A DNA stretch of 38,652 nucleotides. Source: Deltaproteobacteria bacterium (GTDB taxonomy: Bacteria > Desulfobacterota > Desulfomonilia > UBA1062). The notes beneath the pieces were generated by a model. It was not told the DNA's origin and did no database searches. It worked only from the letters and a program-made list of their open reading frames with translations. The stretch spans positions 1 through 38,652 of the forward strand of contig DSBG01000093.1 in assembly GCA_011046135.1 (NCBI GenBank), written 5' to 3'. Of this stretch, positions 24,346-32,490 are shown piece after piece (within the stretch, counting starts at the first letter, position 1; each line of letters opens with the position of its first letter). The translations under genes were made by a program, and so were the position numbers.

Positions 24346-24372
24346 ATTCATCGGGACATCCAGCATTCCCGG

Positions 24373-25470
24373 CTACAGGATCGACCTTTTTCCATTGTAG
24401 CGCTCAGAGTCGTAATACTTTTCCACATCCACGATCTTGAGCTTATCGACAACCTCTTTCAGGGGAACCGTGGTGATCTCCCCCTGGGAAAAGCTCACCA
24501 TCCTGCCGAAATCCTCGTTCAGGATCGTGTCGACCGCCGCGATCCCGTACCAGCGAGCCATGAGACGGTCTCGCGCCGACGGAGACCCCCCCCGCTGGAG
24601 GTGGCTCAGCATGACGTAGCGTGTTTCGAACCCGGTCTTCTTTTCAATGGTCTCTGCAATGTATGCCGCGATCCCCCCCAGGGAGTGATGCCCGAAGTCA
24701 TCGATTTTGTCATCCTTGTAGAACTCCTGCTCTCCTGCCGGTTTAACCCCTTCCGAAACGACGACGATGCTGTACTGAACCTCTCTGCCCTTGCGTTCCA
24801 GCAGGAGATCACACACCCGGTTCATGTCGAAGGGATATTCGGGAATGAGGATGATATAGGCTCCGCTGCATTCTCCCCCGTGCAGAGCGAGCCACCCTGC
24901 ATGCCTGCCCATGGTCTCCACCACGAATATCCTGTTGTGGGACCCGGCAGTGGTACGGAGTCTGTCTATTTCCTCCATGATGACGTTGACGGCAGAATCG
25001 AACCCGAGGGAGTAGTCTGTCCCCAGGAGATCGCCATCGATGGTCTTCGGGATTCCCACGGTCTTGACCCCCCGTTTGTAGAGTTTATAGGCAACACCCA
25101 GCGTATCCTCACCCCCGATGGCAACAATGATATCGATTCCGAGGCGTGAAATATTTTCCATGAGCCTGTCCGAACGATCGTTCTTGGGATTGAACGGGTT
25201 GGTCCGGGAGGTGCCGATATTGGTCCCTCCATACCGGTCCCACGTTCTCACCACTTCTTCATTCAGGGGCAGGAGGTACTCTGCACAGCTCTCGGGGTCA
25301 TCGGGATTTACCTCCACGAGTCCCTTCCACCCTTCCCTGACTCCCAACACCTCGAAACGTATGGACCGCTTCCGCTCCAGAGCAGGATCCAGGGCAGTCT
25401 TGGTAACCCACTTGATTGCCCCGTTCAGACCGGGGCAATCTCCCCCACCTGTGAGAACAGCAATCTTCAT
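24373..25470 (-). CDS. 6-phosphofructokinase, probably pyrophosphate-dependent
   Basis: Phosphofructokinase of 365 aa, the entry step of glycolysis (reversible if PPi-dependent). The catalytic loop PKTIDGD (141-147) keeps the two aspartates. Two residues that separate donor types point to pyrophosphate: Asp122 in GGEDT, where ATP enzymes have GGDGS, and Lys142 in PKTID, where ATP enzymes have PGTID. The GGEDTLGVA string is typical of the group that includes the Amycolatopsis PPi enzyme. AAGGAGGTG precedes the ATG, and a TTGCCG-N16-TATAAT promoter lies just upstream. The donor assignment rests on motifs only. Confidence 0.93.
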   Translation of the reverse strand: MKIAVLTGGGDCPGLNGAIKWVTKTALDPALERKRSIRFEVLGVREGWKGLVEVNPDDPESCAEYLLPLNEEVVRTWDRYGGTNIGTSRTNPFNPKNDRSDRLMENISRLGIDIIVAIGGEDTLGVAYKLYKRGVKTVGIPKTIDGDLLGTDYSLGFDSAVNVIMEEIDRLRTTAGSHNRIFVVETMGRHAGWLALHGGECSGAYIILIPEYPFDMNRVCDLLLERKGREVQYSIVVVSEGVKPAGEQEFYKDDKIDDFGHHSLGGIAAYIAETIEKKTGFETRYVMLSHLQRGGSPSARDRLMARWYGIAAVDTILNEDFGRMVSFSQGEITTVPLKEVVDKLKIVDVEKYYDSERYNGKRSIL

Positions 25471-25775
25471 TACACCTCCTTTTCCCGAGTAAAAAAAACG
25501 TTGTGCATCAATGCTCTGTTCTCTATTATACTTTCTCGATCCAACTCGGCAAGACAGAAGAACCTGAATCCTGAGAGAGATTGGCTCACACCCGGATAAC
25601 CCCTTGTTTTTTCACCTCTCACTGTGCTGTATTTCGTACATACCCCGGCAGCGGGGACACAAGTTCTTTGCAAAAAATGTAACGTACTCGCAGGATATAC
25701 CAGTATCCATGAACGGGTTTTCTTTGCACTGCGTGACACGTTTCGTTTAGGATAGTTACCCGAGAGGAGGTGGAC
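25471..25775. other. Divergent promoter region between phosphofructokinase and deacetylase
   Basis: A 305-nt gap holding the minus-strand promoter of the phosphofructokinase gene (25525-25552). A weak plus-strand candidate, TTGCAC-N18-TAGGAT (25724-25753), lies before the deacetylase gene. I see no gene or repeat in it. Confidence 0.5.
25525..25552 (-). promoter_or_regulatory. Sigma-70-type promoter of the phosphofructokinase gene
   Basis: Read on the minus strand: TTGCCG (25552-25547), 16-nt spacer, perfect TATAAT (25530-25525). The start would be about 25518, giving a leader of about 48 nt. Confidence 0.6.
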
Positions 25776-26522
25776 ATGAAGGTTGTTTTCGACGAAGAAT
25801 TCCATCAGGTCTATACCGGCGACCCTGCCGCCGACGAGGGAAGGATGGAGGCCATCATGGAAGTCATAGGCCCCCATGTCCAGTTTGTGAACTGTTTTCC
25901 CGCATCCCAGGGGGATATAGATGCGGTGCATTCCGCAGACCACATCGACCATGTGAAGCGCCTCGGGCTGCACCCCATTGCCTCCCTGGCAGCCGGCGGT
26001 GCCATCAAGGCCGCCACCACCGGCATCACAGAGCCGTGTTTCGGACTCATCCGACCACCGGGGCACCATGCATCCTCCAATTCGGCATGGGGGTTCTGCT
26101 TTTACAACAACATGGCCATAGCCCTGGAACACCTCAGGCGATCGGGAGCCATCCAGACGGCATACGTGCTGGACATCGATCTCCACTTTGGAGACGGCAC
26201 GGTGAATATCCTGCAGCACAGAGGCTACGCGACCATCCACAACGTATCCGCCCATGAGAGGCGTTCCTATCTGGAAGAGGTGCGCGAGGAAATGGATCTT
26301 GTCCAGGCCGATATCATCGGCATCTCCGCAGGGTTTGACAATCACGAACAGGACTGGGGCGGAGTCCTCAGGACCGATGACTACCGGACGATCGGGCAGT
26401 ACGTGCGCGGCGCCTCTAACAGGAACACCGGCGGCTGCTTTGCCATCCTCGAGGGAGGATACAACCACCGCGTTCTGGGGCACAACGTGCTCGCCCTTAT
26501 CGAGGGACTCTCGGAGGGGTAG
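25776..26522 (+). CDS. Histone deacetylase family protein (AcuC/class II-like deacylase)
   Basis: A 248-aa zinc-dependent deacylase. Hallmarks in order: RPPGHHAS with the two catalytic-relay histidines, a DIDLHFGDGT zinc motif (Asp and His ligands), SAGFDNHEQD with the third zinc Asp, and EGGYN with the transition-state Tyr. Bacterial members deacetylate polyamines, lysines or other amides; AcuC acts on acetyl-CoA synthetase. The sequence is shorter than AcuC (~380 aa). The ATG at 25776 has GAGAGGAGG with 5-nt spacing; the GTG two codons earlier is inside the spacer. Confidence 0.92.
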   Translation: MKVVFDEEFHQVYTGDPAADEGRMEAIMEVIGPHVQFVNCFPASQGDIDAVHSADHIDHVKRLGLHPIASLAAGGAIKAATTGITEPCFGLIRPPGHHASSNSAWGFCFYNNMAIALEHLRRSGAIQTAYVLDIDLHFGDGTVNILQHRGYATIHNVSAHERRSYLEEVREEMDLVQADIIGISAGFDNHEQDWGGVLRTDDYRTIGQYVRGASNRNTGGCFAILEGGYNHRVLGHNVLALIEGLSEG

Positions 26523-26608
26523 ATCTCCCCGCTCATACCGGGGAGACACGGAAATCCAGGAGGAGGGACCCCTCGAGAGGGACCATCATCTTTCAGGTTG
26601 ACAAGCAC

Positions 26609-26625
26609 CCTCTTTTGAAAAGAGG
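26609..26625. promoter_or_regulatory. Perfect palindrome upstream of nnr
   Basis: CCTCTTTT-G-AAAAGAGG, 8-bp arms around one base, directly after TTGACA (26598-26603). It could be an operator between the promoter boxes of nnr, although no clear -10 is seen. Confidence 0.35.
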
Positions 26626-26728
26626 ATGAGTTCTGGAGTTTTTGGGCCGCTGTTCGGATTCGAATCGAGAACACGCTCACGAGCAGGGGCATCTCTGTGT
26701 ATCGCGAGTTCAGGGAGGGAGGAGTCGG

Positions 26729-28294
26729 ATGAAAGTCTGTACCGTATCTGAAATAAGGGCACTGGATGCTGCGGCAATTCACACCTATGGAATCCCCGAA
26801 CTGCTCCTCATGGAGAATGCAGGGATAGCGTCCTTTTCCATCCTCGAAGAGGAATTCGACCTTCGTTCCGGGAAAGTTCTCGTGTTCTGTGGTCTGGGGA
26901 ACAATGGCGGTGACGGGTTTGTCGTCGCACGAAAAATCCATTCAGCCGGGGGAGATGTCACGGTATACATTCTCGGAGACCGAACGCACTACCGTGGTTC
27001 TGCTGAAACCAACCTCGCCATGATCTCGAACATGCCCGTCGCGATCCACGAGGTGAAGAACCTGCGATCTCTCAGGGGTGAACTCAAGGGGTGTAACCTG
27101 ATCGTGGACGCCATTTTTGGAACCGGCCTGACCAGAACGGTCGAGGGTCTCCACCGGGATCTCATCCATGAGATCAACTCGAGCGGTAAACCAGTTCTGA
27201 GCCTGGACATTCCTTCAGGAATCAACGGCGATACTGCAGAAGTTATGGGTAGTGCAGTGCAGGCCGATATCACCATCACCTTCGGCCTTCCCAAGGTGGG
27301 AACCTTGCTCTATCCCGGTTATGATCACTGCGGTTCCCTGTGGGTATCTCACATTTCGTTCCCCCCTGCGCTCCATGATTCTCCGGATCTGTTACTCGAG
27401 GTGAACGACCCACCCCCACTTCCGCCACGGTCGCCCTTCGGACACAAGGGCGATTTCGGGGAGGCACTCTTCATCTCCGGGTCCGCCAGCTATTTCGGGG
27501 CACCGTATTTTGCGGCCCTGTCATTCATGAAGGCCGGAGGAGGGTATTCCCGCCTTGCCGCCCCCCGGTCCATCGTGCCCTTTATCGCATGCAAGGGAAG
27601 TGAGATTGTCTTCCTGCCCCAGCATGAGACCCTCGAGGGCAGCATCTCACGCGAGAACACAGATTCACTGGTGAAGCTGGCGGAAAAGATGGACATCGTT
27701 GTTGCCGGCCCGGGCCTCTCACTGCACGAAGAAACCTCGCGTCTCGTTGTGGAGCTGACGGAAAGGGTTCCGGTGCCAATCGTCATCGACGGTGATGGCA
27801 TCACAGCCATTGCGCAGCATCCTGGTGTTTTGAAAAAGAGGAAGGCCGGCACCATCCTGACACCGCACCCGGGAGAGATGGCCCGACTCACGAAGAAAAC
27901 GGTTTCGGAGATCGCTTCCGATCCCATCGGTATCCTTCGGGAAACATGCAGAGCCCTCAATGCCCTGATTGTGCTCAAAGGTGCCCACTCCCTGGTGGGG
28001 TTCCCGGACGGGAGGATCTTCATCAACATGACCGGCAATTCCGGCATGGCGACGGCAGGCAGTGGTGATGTGCTTGCAGGCACGATAGCGGCCATGTACT
28101 GTCTCGGTCTCGACCTGCCCGATGCACTGCGCAAAGGGGTGTTCATCCATGGGGCTGCAGGTGACCTCGCCGCTGAACAGGTGGGGGAAGACGGCATAAC
28201 CGCCCAGGACATCCTCGAAACCCTGAGCCAGACCATGAAGCTCGACCGGGAGGGTTTTCTCGACAACGCCTCGTTCGTGGGTGAAGCTCCGTAA
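26729..28294 (+). CDS. nnr: Bifunctional NAD(P)H-hydrate epimerase / ADP-dependent dehydratase
   Basis: Repairs damaged NAD(P)H hydrates. The N-terminal YjeF epimerase domain (about residues 1-215) has ENAGIASF and the glycine-rich GLGNNGGDGFVVARKI; the C-terminal ribokinase-like dehydratase domain (about 230-515) has HKGDFG, TPHPGEMARL, VLKGAHSLV and GSGDVLAGTIAAM. The 521 aa length matches bifunctional Nnr. The ATG at 26729 lies 3 nt after GGGAGGGAGGAGT; the frame is open back to 26642 without a better start. A GGTGAG-CGT-CTCACC hairpin follows 2 nt after the stop. The gene stands alone. Confidence 0.95.
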   Translation: MKVCTVSEIRALDAAAIHTYGIPELLLMENAGIASFSILEEEFDLRSGKVLVFCGLGNNGGDGFVVARKIHSAGGDVTVYILGDRTHYRGSAETNLAMISNMPVAIHEVKNLRSLRGELKGCNLIVDAIFGTGLTRTVEGLHRDLIHEINSSGKPVLSLDIPSGINGDTAEVMGSAVQADITITFGLPKVGTLLYPGYDHCGSLWVSHISFPPALHDSPDLLLEVNDPPPLPPRSPFGHKGDFGEALFISGSASYFGAPYFAALSFMKAGGGYSRLAAPRSIVPFIACKGSEIVFLPQHETLEGSISRENTDSLVKLAEKMDIVVAGPGLSLHEETSRLVVELTERVPVPIVIDGDGITAIAQHPGVLKKRKAGTILTPHPGEMARLTKKTVSEIASDPIGILRETCRALNALIVLKGAHSLVGFPDGRIFINMTGNSGMATAGSGDVLAGTIAAMYCLGLDLPDALRKGVFIHGAAGDLAAEQVGEDGITAQDILETLSQTMKLDREGFLDNASFVGEAP

Positions 28295-28602
28295 CTGGTG
28301 AGCGTCTCACCGATCTTGGAATCGATCTCCTCAAGGTCCCCAAGGGGTAACACACAGCAGGCCCATGACCTGACGTCTTCCAGTTGTTCTTTCATGGTGA
28401 TGGACACTTCACCTTGTTTTTCCGGCCTGTTCCGAGTTCTCCCCGTCGCATGGCAACTCAGTCCTCCCACCTCTTTTCCCTCAAGTCCTTAAAAACACCT
28501 GCCGATAGAAACAACCAGGAAAGACCACCAATACTCTCTTCATACCTGCCAAGCAGCGTTGTGCTTCTTGGCTTTTTTTTATTTCCGGCCGCACGCACCC
28601 CG
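28295..28602. other. Convergent intergenic region between nnr and the LysE exporter
   Basis: A 308-nt gap. It begins with a 6-bp hairpin (28297-28311) and ends with an intrinsic terminator (28548-28580). On the minus strand, 28395 back to 28295 has an ATG frame with plausible codons (MKEQLEDVRSWACCV...), but it runs on antisense into nnr without a stop, so I do not call it a gene. It may be the remnant of a lost gene. Confidence 0.45.
28548..28580 (+). terminator. Intrinsic terminator downstream of nnr
   Basis: Stem GCCAAG / CTTGGC (28548-28553 and 28567-28572) followed directly by eight T. It ends transcripts coming from the nnr side. Confidence 0.75.
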
Positions 28603-29232
28603 TCACCCGAGGATCTTCAGCAGACGCAGGGCGTCACGGGAGAGCAGCACGGCAAAGATCAGCAAGAGCATACCGAGAACCTGCATACAGATCCTGTACG
28701 AACCGTGGAGGAGAAATCTTCTAGCCTTTCCAGCAGTTACGGCAAGGGTGATTTTCGAGCCCACGAGCATCGTGTAGAATATGAGGAGAAACAGCACTGC
28801 GGAACAAAGACTTCTGCCATAAGCATCAACGATCATCGGAGCCCCCACCAGGGTCCAGAACAGGTAGGGGTGAGGATTCAGAAGATTCGTGATGACCCCT
28901 TTGGTGAGGGAATGCGACGAGCCAGGAGGTTCCGGCAATGGGAGTCCCCTGACCCGCAGGGATTCGACCCCCAGATAGGCGACAAAACACGCACCAAACA
29001 GCGAAATGGTCCCGAGGACTCCTGAAAACGAGGAAAGCCGCGACATGACGAACAGGCTCACAACCACGATGGGCAGATCAGTCAGCAGCGGGGCGAGGGA
29101 AACCCTGATACCGGATCGTGTACCATATCTGATCGTCTCGGTGAGGACGAGGGTGAGCAGAGGCCCAAGGGCAAGACCAGCGCTGAGTCCCAGCACAATC
29201 CAGGAAATAATTCCCGCAGCCATCGCGTCCAT
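28603..29232 (-). CDS. LysE family exporter
   Basis: A 209-aa inner-membrane protein with about six hydrophobic helices. LysE features are LGLSAGLALGPLLTLVLTETIRYG, a first cytoplasmic loop after TRSGIRVSLAPLLTDLPIV, and FLNP-like NLLNPHPYLFWTLVGAP. The family exports amino acids such as lysine, threonine or homoserine; the substrate is unknown. AGGAG lies 5 nt before the ATG. It is separated by 52 nt from the clostripain-like gene upstream on the same strand, so the two may be co-transcribed. Confidence 0.88.
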   Translation of the reverse strand: MDAMAAGIISWIVLGLSAGLALGPLLTLVLTETIRYGTRSGIRVSLAPLLTDLPIVVVSLFVMSRLSSFSGVLGTISLFGACFVAYLGVESLRVRGLPLPEPPGSSHSLTKGVITNLLNPHPYLFWTLVGAPMIVDAYGRSLCSAVLFLLIFYTMLVGSKITLAVTAGKARRFLLHGSYRICMQVLGMLLLIFAVLLSRDALRLLKILG

Positions 29233-29284
29233 TGGTTCTCCTGCACGGCACTATGGGAAAGGAATCTCCCAATGCTCCCGGCCC

Positions 29285-30640
29285 TCACTGAGCATACCTG
29301 CTCTCTCCATCAGTCACAACGGCTGTGACAAGATCAGCCCAGGTTGTTGGGGATCCCTGGTTGCAGGAGAGTCCCGAGTACCTCTCGAGATCGGTCGCGT
29401 TCGCTTCTCCCGGGGCAGGAAGGTAGATGGAGAGGCCCTGGGAACGACCCAGAGGTTCCATTGATGGAGAGAACACCCCGTTCTCGACGACACATTCGGC
29501 AAGGAGGTTCCTGAGGTCATATACCGCCTCATCGAGTTCTTCATCACCGGTGAATTTTCCCAGCCTCGTCAGAAAATCTCCTAGGTCCGTGCTCGTGTAC
29601 TGGCCCGTCGTGATATGGAAGTGCAGGGATTCATCGCGTGCCTGCCTCACGTTCCCGCTGAGGCGGTCAAAATCCAGCAGGATCAGATCTGCGACGCGAG
29701 ATATGCCTTCATGGAGGTCTTGGAGTCCCGAGAGATCCAGTGAGGACTTGGTAAACCCGACGCCGCGTGCCTCATAAAACTCACTGGTTTTCTGGACGAT
29801 CGTGCGTGAGAGCTCACGGCTGATCATGCGGGGATTCTCCCCGAGGGAGCGCAAGATCTCGGCATAGGGATCGCCATGGATGGGGTAGAGGCCCTGGGAA
29901 AAACTCAGGTGGTGAGCACAGTCCTGAAGTTCAAAGGCCACCTCGTACATCCCCATGAGACAGGCATCGAGATTGATGACGTCGAACACGATGCCGCTGT
30001 CCAGAATTGCTCCGGCTAGATCGCCAATGGCCATGAGGGTTCCTGCAGAGGTCTGGTCAGAGGACTGGTCCGTGAACATGCCCTTGGATTGCATCGCAGA
30101 GAAGGAGAGAGGTTTCCACCCGGTTCCGTGACCCCACAGGAGAAGGAGATAATTGCGGGCAGGATACCTCGAGGCAGCCCAGGTGATGAACTCCCGCAGG
30201 GTCTGGGGGTTCGTCATGTCCCTGTTGCCGATATCGGCAAGGTCACTGCCGATTGCATCCGGGTCATCGTCCGGGGTAATCAACCCCCTCAGCGTGCTGC
30301 CCGGTGGATACGGTTCTCTCCGGGGATCGAATTCCACCTGGGCGACAATGCGTACCTCGGTGCTCGAGCCGACCTGCTCCATCTCGTTGAAATCAGCAAA
30401 TGCGGCATCCGAGATGTCTGCATCACCGGCCATGTATACCATCACCGTCCACTGGGACAGGACCGGTTCATCCTCCTGTGCGCTCGTGCTTCCACAGCCC
30501 CAACTCAAGACCAGTGACGATGCCAGGCACCAGAGGATCCCGGAAGACAGCCTTCTCCACGAGAGCCCCACGCTCGTGAGAAATAATACTGCGAGAGCCT
30601 GTACGTAATGACGTACATGAATTCTGACTGGCGAGGTCAT
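29285..30640 (-). CDS. Clostripain-family cysteine peptidase (C11-like), exported
   Basis: Peptidase of the caspase-like clostripain family. Hallmarks are QWTVMVYMAGDADI, the catalytic His in LLLWGHGTGW and the catalytic Cys in NLDACLMGMYEVA, 56 residues later. An N-terminal hydrophobic region ending LSWGCGSTS suggests export, perhaps as a lipoprotein, though Trp at -2 is not a standard lipobox. Clostripains cut after arginine; the specificity here is unknown. The start is unclear: the frame is open to a GTG at 30706, with ATGs at 30679 and 30640 and no good ribosome site at any of them. I use 30640 (451 aa). A palindrome (30600-30617) lies within or just before the coding start. Confidence 0.85.
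   Translation of the reverse strand: MTSPVRIHVRHYVQALAVLFLTSVGLSWRRLSSGILWCLASSLVLSWGCGSTSAQEDEPVLSQWTVMVYMAGDADISDAAFADFNEMEQVGSSTEVRIVAQVEFDPRREPYPPGSTLRGLITPDDDPDAIGSDLADIGNRDMTNPQTLREFITWAASRYPARNYLLLLWGHGTGWKPLSFSAMQSKGMFTDQSSDQTSAGTLMAIGDLAGAILDSGIVFDVINLDACLMGMYEVAFELQDCAHHLSFSQGLYPIHGDPYAEILRSLGENPRMISRELSRTIVQKTSEFYEARGVGFTKSSLDLSGLQDLHEGISRVADLILLDFDRLSGNVRQARDESLHFHITTGQYTSTDLGDFLTRLGKFTGDEELDEAVYDLRNLLAECVVENGVFSPSMEPLGRSQGLSIYLPAPGEANATDLERYSGLSCNQGSPTTWADLVTAVVTDGESRYAQ
30600..30617. promoter_or_regulatory. Palindrome TGTACGT-AATG-ACGTACA near the peptidase start
   Basis: Perfect 7-bp arms around a 4-bp centre. It overlaps the first codons if the peptidase starts at 30640 or upstream, or lies in its leader if translation begins later. 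It may be an operator. Confidence 0.35.
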
Positions 30641-30785
30641 GGGTCTTGTCACCCGCACATGAAACGTTGTTTGGGACATGAACAGAAATGTTCTTGTGCC
30701 GCGCACTCGTTTCGTGTAGTCGTATGTTCTGAATCTGCTTGAGAAATTGTGTACTCAGCCCCCATGATACTGAGGAGGTTATAGC

Positions 30786-31013
30786 ATGAAGCCTGTGCCC
30801 GAGAAACAGGAAACACCCTGTGTGCTCGGGAGAGATTCCCTTGCACGGTATGGTGCCCTTGTTCTCTCCCTGTGTTTCGTGCCCGGTTCACTCATCGTTC
30901 TCCTGTGTGTCCTGGCACAGAAACAGGGCTCCACTGAAAAGCTTCCCCTGCTCTTTTCCATCGCCCTTCTGGCGGTGCTCATGCTCCTGGCAAGTATTTC
31001 CTGGGCATGGTAA
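30786..31013 (+). CDS. Small membrane protein, 75 aa
   Basis: An unknown protein with a polar N-terminus (MKPVPEKQETPCVLGRDSLARYG) and two hydrophobic helices, ALVLSLCFVPGSLIVLLCVLA and PLLFSIALLAVLMLLASISW, joined by a short charged loop. The layout is a two-helix hairpin in the inner membrane. TGAGGAGG lies 7 nt before the ATG, which is strong support for a real gene. It is divergent from the peptidase and 378 nt upstream of livM. No function is assigned. Confidence 0.72.
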   Translation: MKPVPEKQETPCVLGRDSLARYGALVLSLCFVPGSLIVLLCVLAQKQGSTEKLPLLFSIALLAVLMLLASISWAW

Positions 31014-31391
31014 CGACCACGCATGGTGTGATGCACCCATCTTTGAAGCAGGAAAACCCCGCTCGTATCACCTCGAGAGCCACCAGAACCGTCCCTTTTT
31101 ACAGAGCATGTATCTTCCACAGGTATTGAAGGGTGAATAAAAACCTATTCTAAGATGAAGTGTGTACCTAGTTTATTATAACCAATTGATTCCAGATTCT
31201 TTTTTCTTGACAAGTCATCATAATATCATAATATAAAGCATGTGTTTCTTTATGGTCTTTTCATCTATGAGGGAAAACGGCATCATTCGGACACATTACA
31301 CGTGCGCCTTTGCTGTTCTGCAGTGAATCGTTCATCTTTCACCGGGCCATCTGGGCGTTCATTTATCAAGCTTCTCTGACGGGGTGTTCCT
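31014..31391. other. AT-rich control region before the ABC transporter operon
   Basis: A 378-nt gap. From about 31140 to 31260 it is strikingly AT-rich for this genome and holds the promoter at 31207-31234 with a TCATAATAT direct repeat. No RNA gene or ORF is supported. Confidence 0.55.
31207..31234 (+). promoter_or_regulatory. Sigma-70-type promoter of the liv operon
   Basis: Perfect TTGACA (31207-31212), 16-nt spacer, TAATAT (31229-31234). The spacer and -10 contain the tandem repeat TCATAATATCATAATAT. The start would be about 31241, giving a leader of about 150 nt. Confidence 0.65.
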
Positions 31392-32462
31392 ATGGACATG
31401 AAACGAGATTACTACGAAGACATCGAGATTTTCAGCAGCAATACCGTGCTTGCGTGGTCTATGGCCTTCATGATCTTCCTCTTCGCCTTTCCCTTCCTCG
31501 TGGGCAACTACTACATCTACCTGGCGAACGTCATCCTGGTGCATGTAATCCTGGCCGTGGGATTGAACATCCTGGTGGGCTACACCGGCCAGATTTCTCT
31601 GGGACATGCAGGGTTTTTTGCCATCGGGGCCTACGGCACCGCCCTGCTCATGACCCATCTGCCCATGCCCTTTCTCCTGGCCGTGATCATTGCAGGGTTG
31701 ATCGCGGCATTCTTCGGCTTCATCATCGGGCTTCCGGCACTGAGACTGGAAGGACCATACCTTGCCATCGCCACGCTGGGCTTCGGGCTGACGATCATGC
31801 ACATCATCGGCACCTGGGATGTCTTTGGCGGCCGCATGGGGATTCATGCCCCGGCTCTTGAAATGGGGATCCCCGAGCTCGGGATGAGCCTGGTGCTCAA
31901 CACCGACATGAAGATCTACTACCTGATCCTCGTCATCGCCATCCTCATGGTGATCGGGGGAAAGAACCTGATGAAAACGCGCATTGGACGAGCGTTTGTC
32001 GCCATCCGTGATGACGACATTGCTGCAGAGGTCATGGGTGTCAACCTCACGATCTTCAAGACCCTGTCCTTTGCGGTCAGCGCCTTCTATGCAGGAGTTG
32101 CAGGCGGCCTGTTCGCCTTTGTGGTGAAGTTCTTCGATCCATTCACCTTCAATCTCATCCTCTCCATCGTCTTCCTCGTGATGGTTGTGGTGGGTGGGCT
32201 GGGCAGCATTCTCGGTGCTGTCATGGGTGCCGCGCTCATCACCTATCTGCAGTACGATCTCCTGAAGAACATGGGTGAGCTTCCCTACCTGGGAGACCTT
32301 CTCGTCTCCTTTTCCAGGAAGTGGTTCACCGTGATCGGCATGGACAATATCGGTGGTTTCTTGCTGGGGCTCATCATGGTGCTTATCGTGATCTTCGAGC
32401 CTCTGGGCATGTTCGGCATCTGGATAAGGATCAAGAAATACTGGAAGACCTGGCCATTTTGA
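31392..32462 (+). CDS. livM: Branched-chain-type ABC transporter permease LivM
   Basis: Inner-membrane permease of 356 aa with about nine to ten hydrophobic helices. LivM hallmarks are NILVGYTGQISLGHAGFFAIGAY, GLPALRLEGPYLAIATLGFG, KTRIGRAFVAIRDDDIAAEVMGV and VVGGLGSILGAVMGAAL. It forms the membrane pore with LivH for substrates delivered by the binding proteins encoded downstream. A GGGGTG element precedes the ATG at 31392; a second ATG two codons on is possible. It is first in an operon of the order livM, livH, unknown, three binding proteins, livG, livF, and has a good promoter upstream. Confidence 0.95.
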   Translation: MDMKRDYYEDIEIFSSNTVLAWSMAFMIFLFAFPFLVGNYYIYLANVILVHVILAVGLNILVGYTGQISLGHAGFFAIGAYGTALLMTHLPMPFLLAVIIAGLIAAFFGFIIGLPALRLEGPYLAIATLGFGLTIMHIIGTWDVFGGRMGIHAPALEMGIPELGMSLVLNTDMKIYYLILVIAILMVIGGKNLMKTRIGRAFVAIRDDDIAAEVMGVNLTIFKTLSFAVSAFYAGVAGGLFAFVVKFFDPFTFNLILSIVFLVMVVVGGLGSILGAVMGAALITYLQYDLLKNMGELPYLGDLLVSFSRKWFTVIGMDNIGGFLLGLIMVLIVIFEPLGMFGIWIRIKKYWKTWPF

Positions 32463-32490
32463 TGGCAGCTGACAGGGCGATGGAGAAGAC

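Noticed and set aside
27490-28470. Minus-strand ORF of 326 codons
   Set aside because: Most of it is antisense to nnr. Only the first ~35 codons lie outside, and these are mentioned as a possible remnant.
30680-30693. GAACA-GAAA-TGTTC as another enhancer site of the activator
   Set aside because: The spacer differs from the sites at 2765-2792, and no sigma-54 promoter is nearby, so a chance dyad is more likely.
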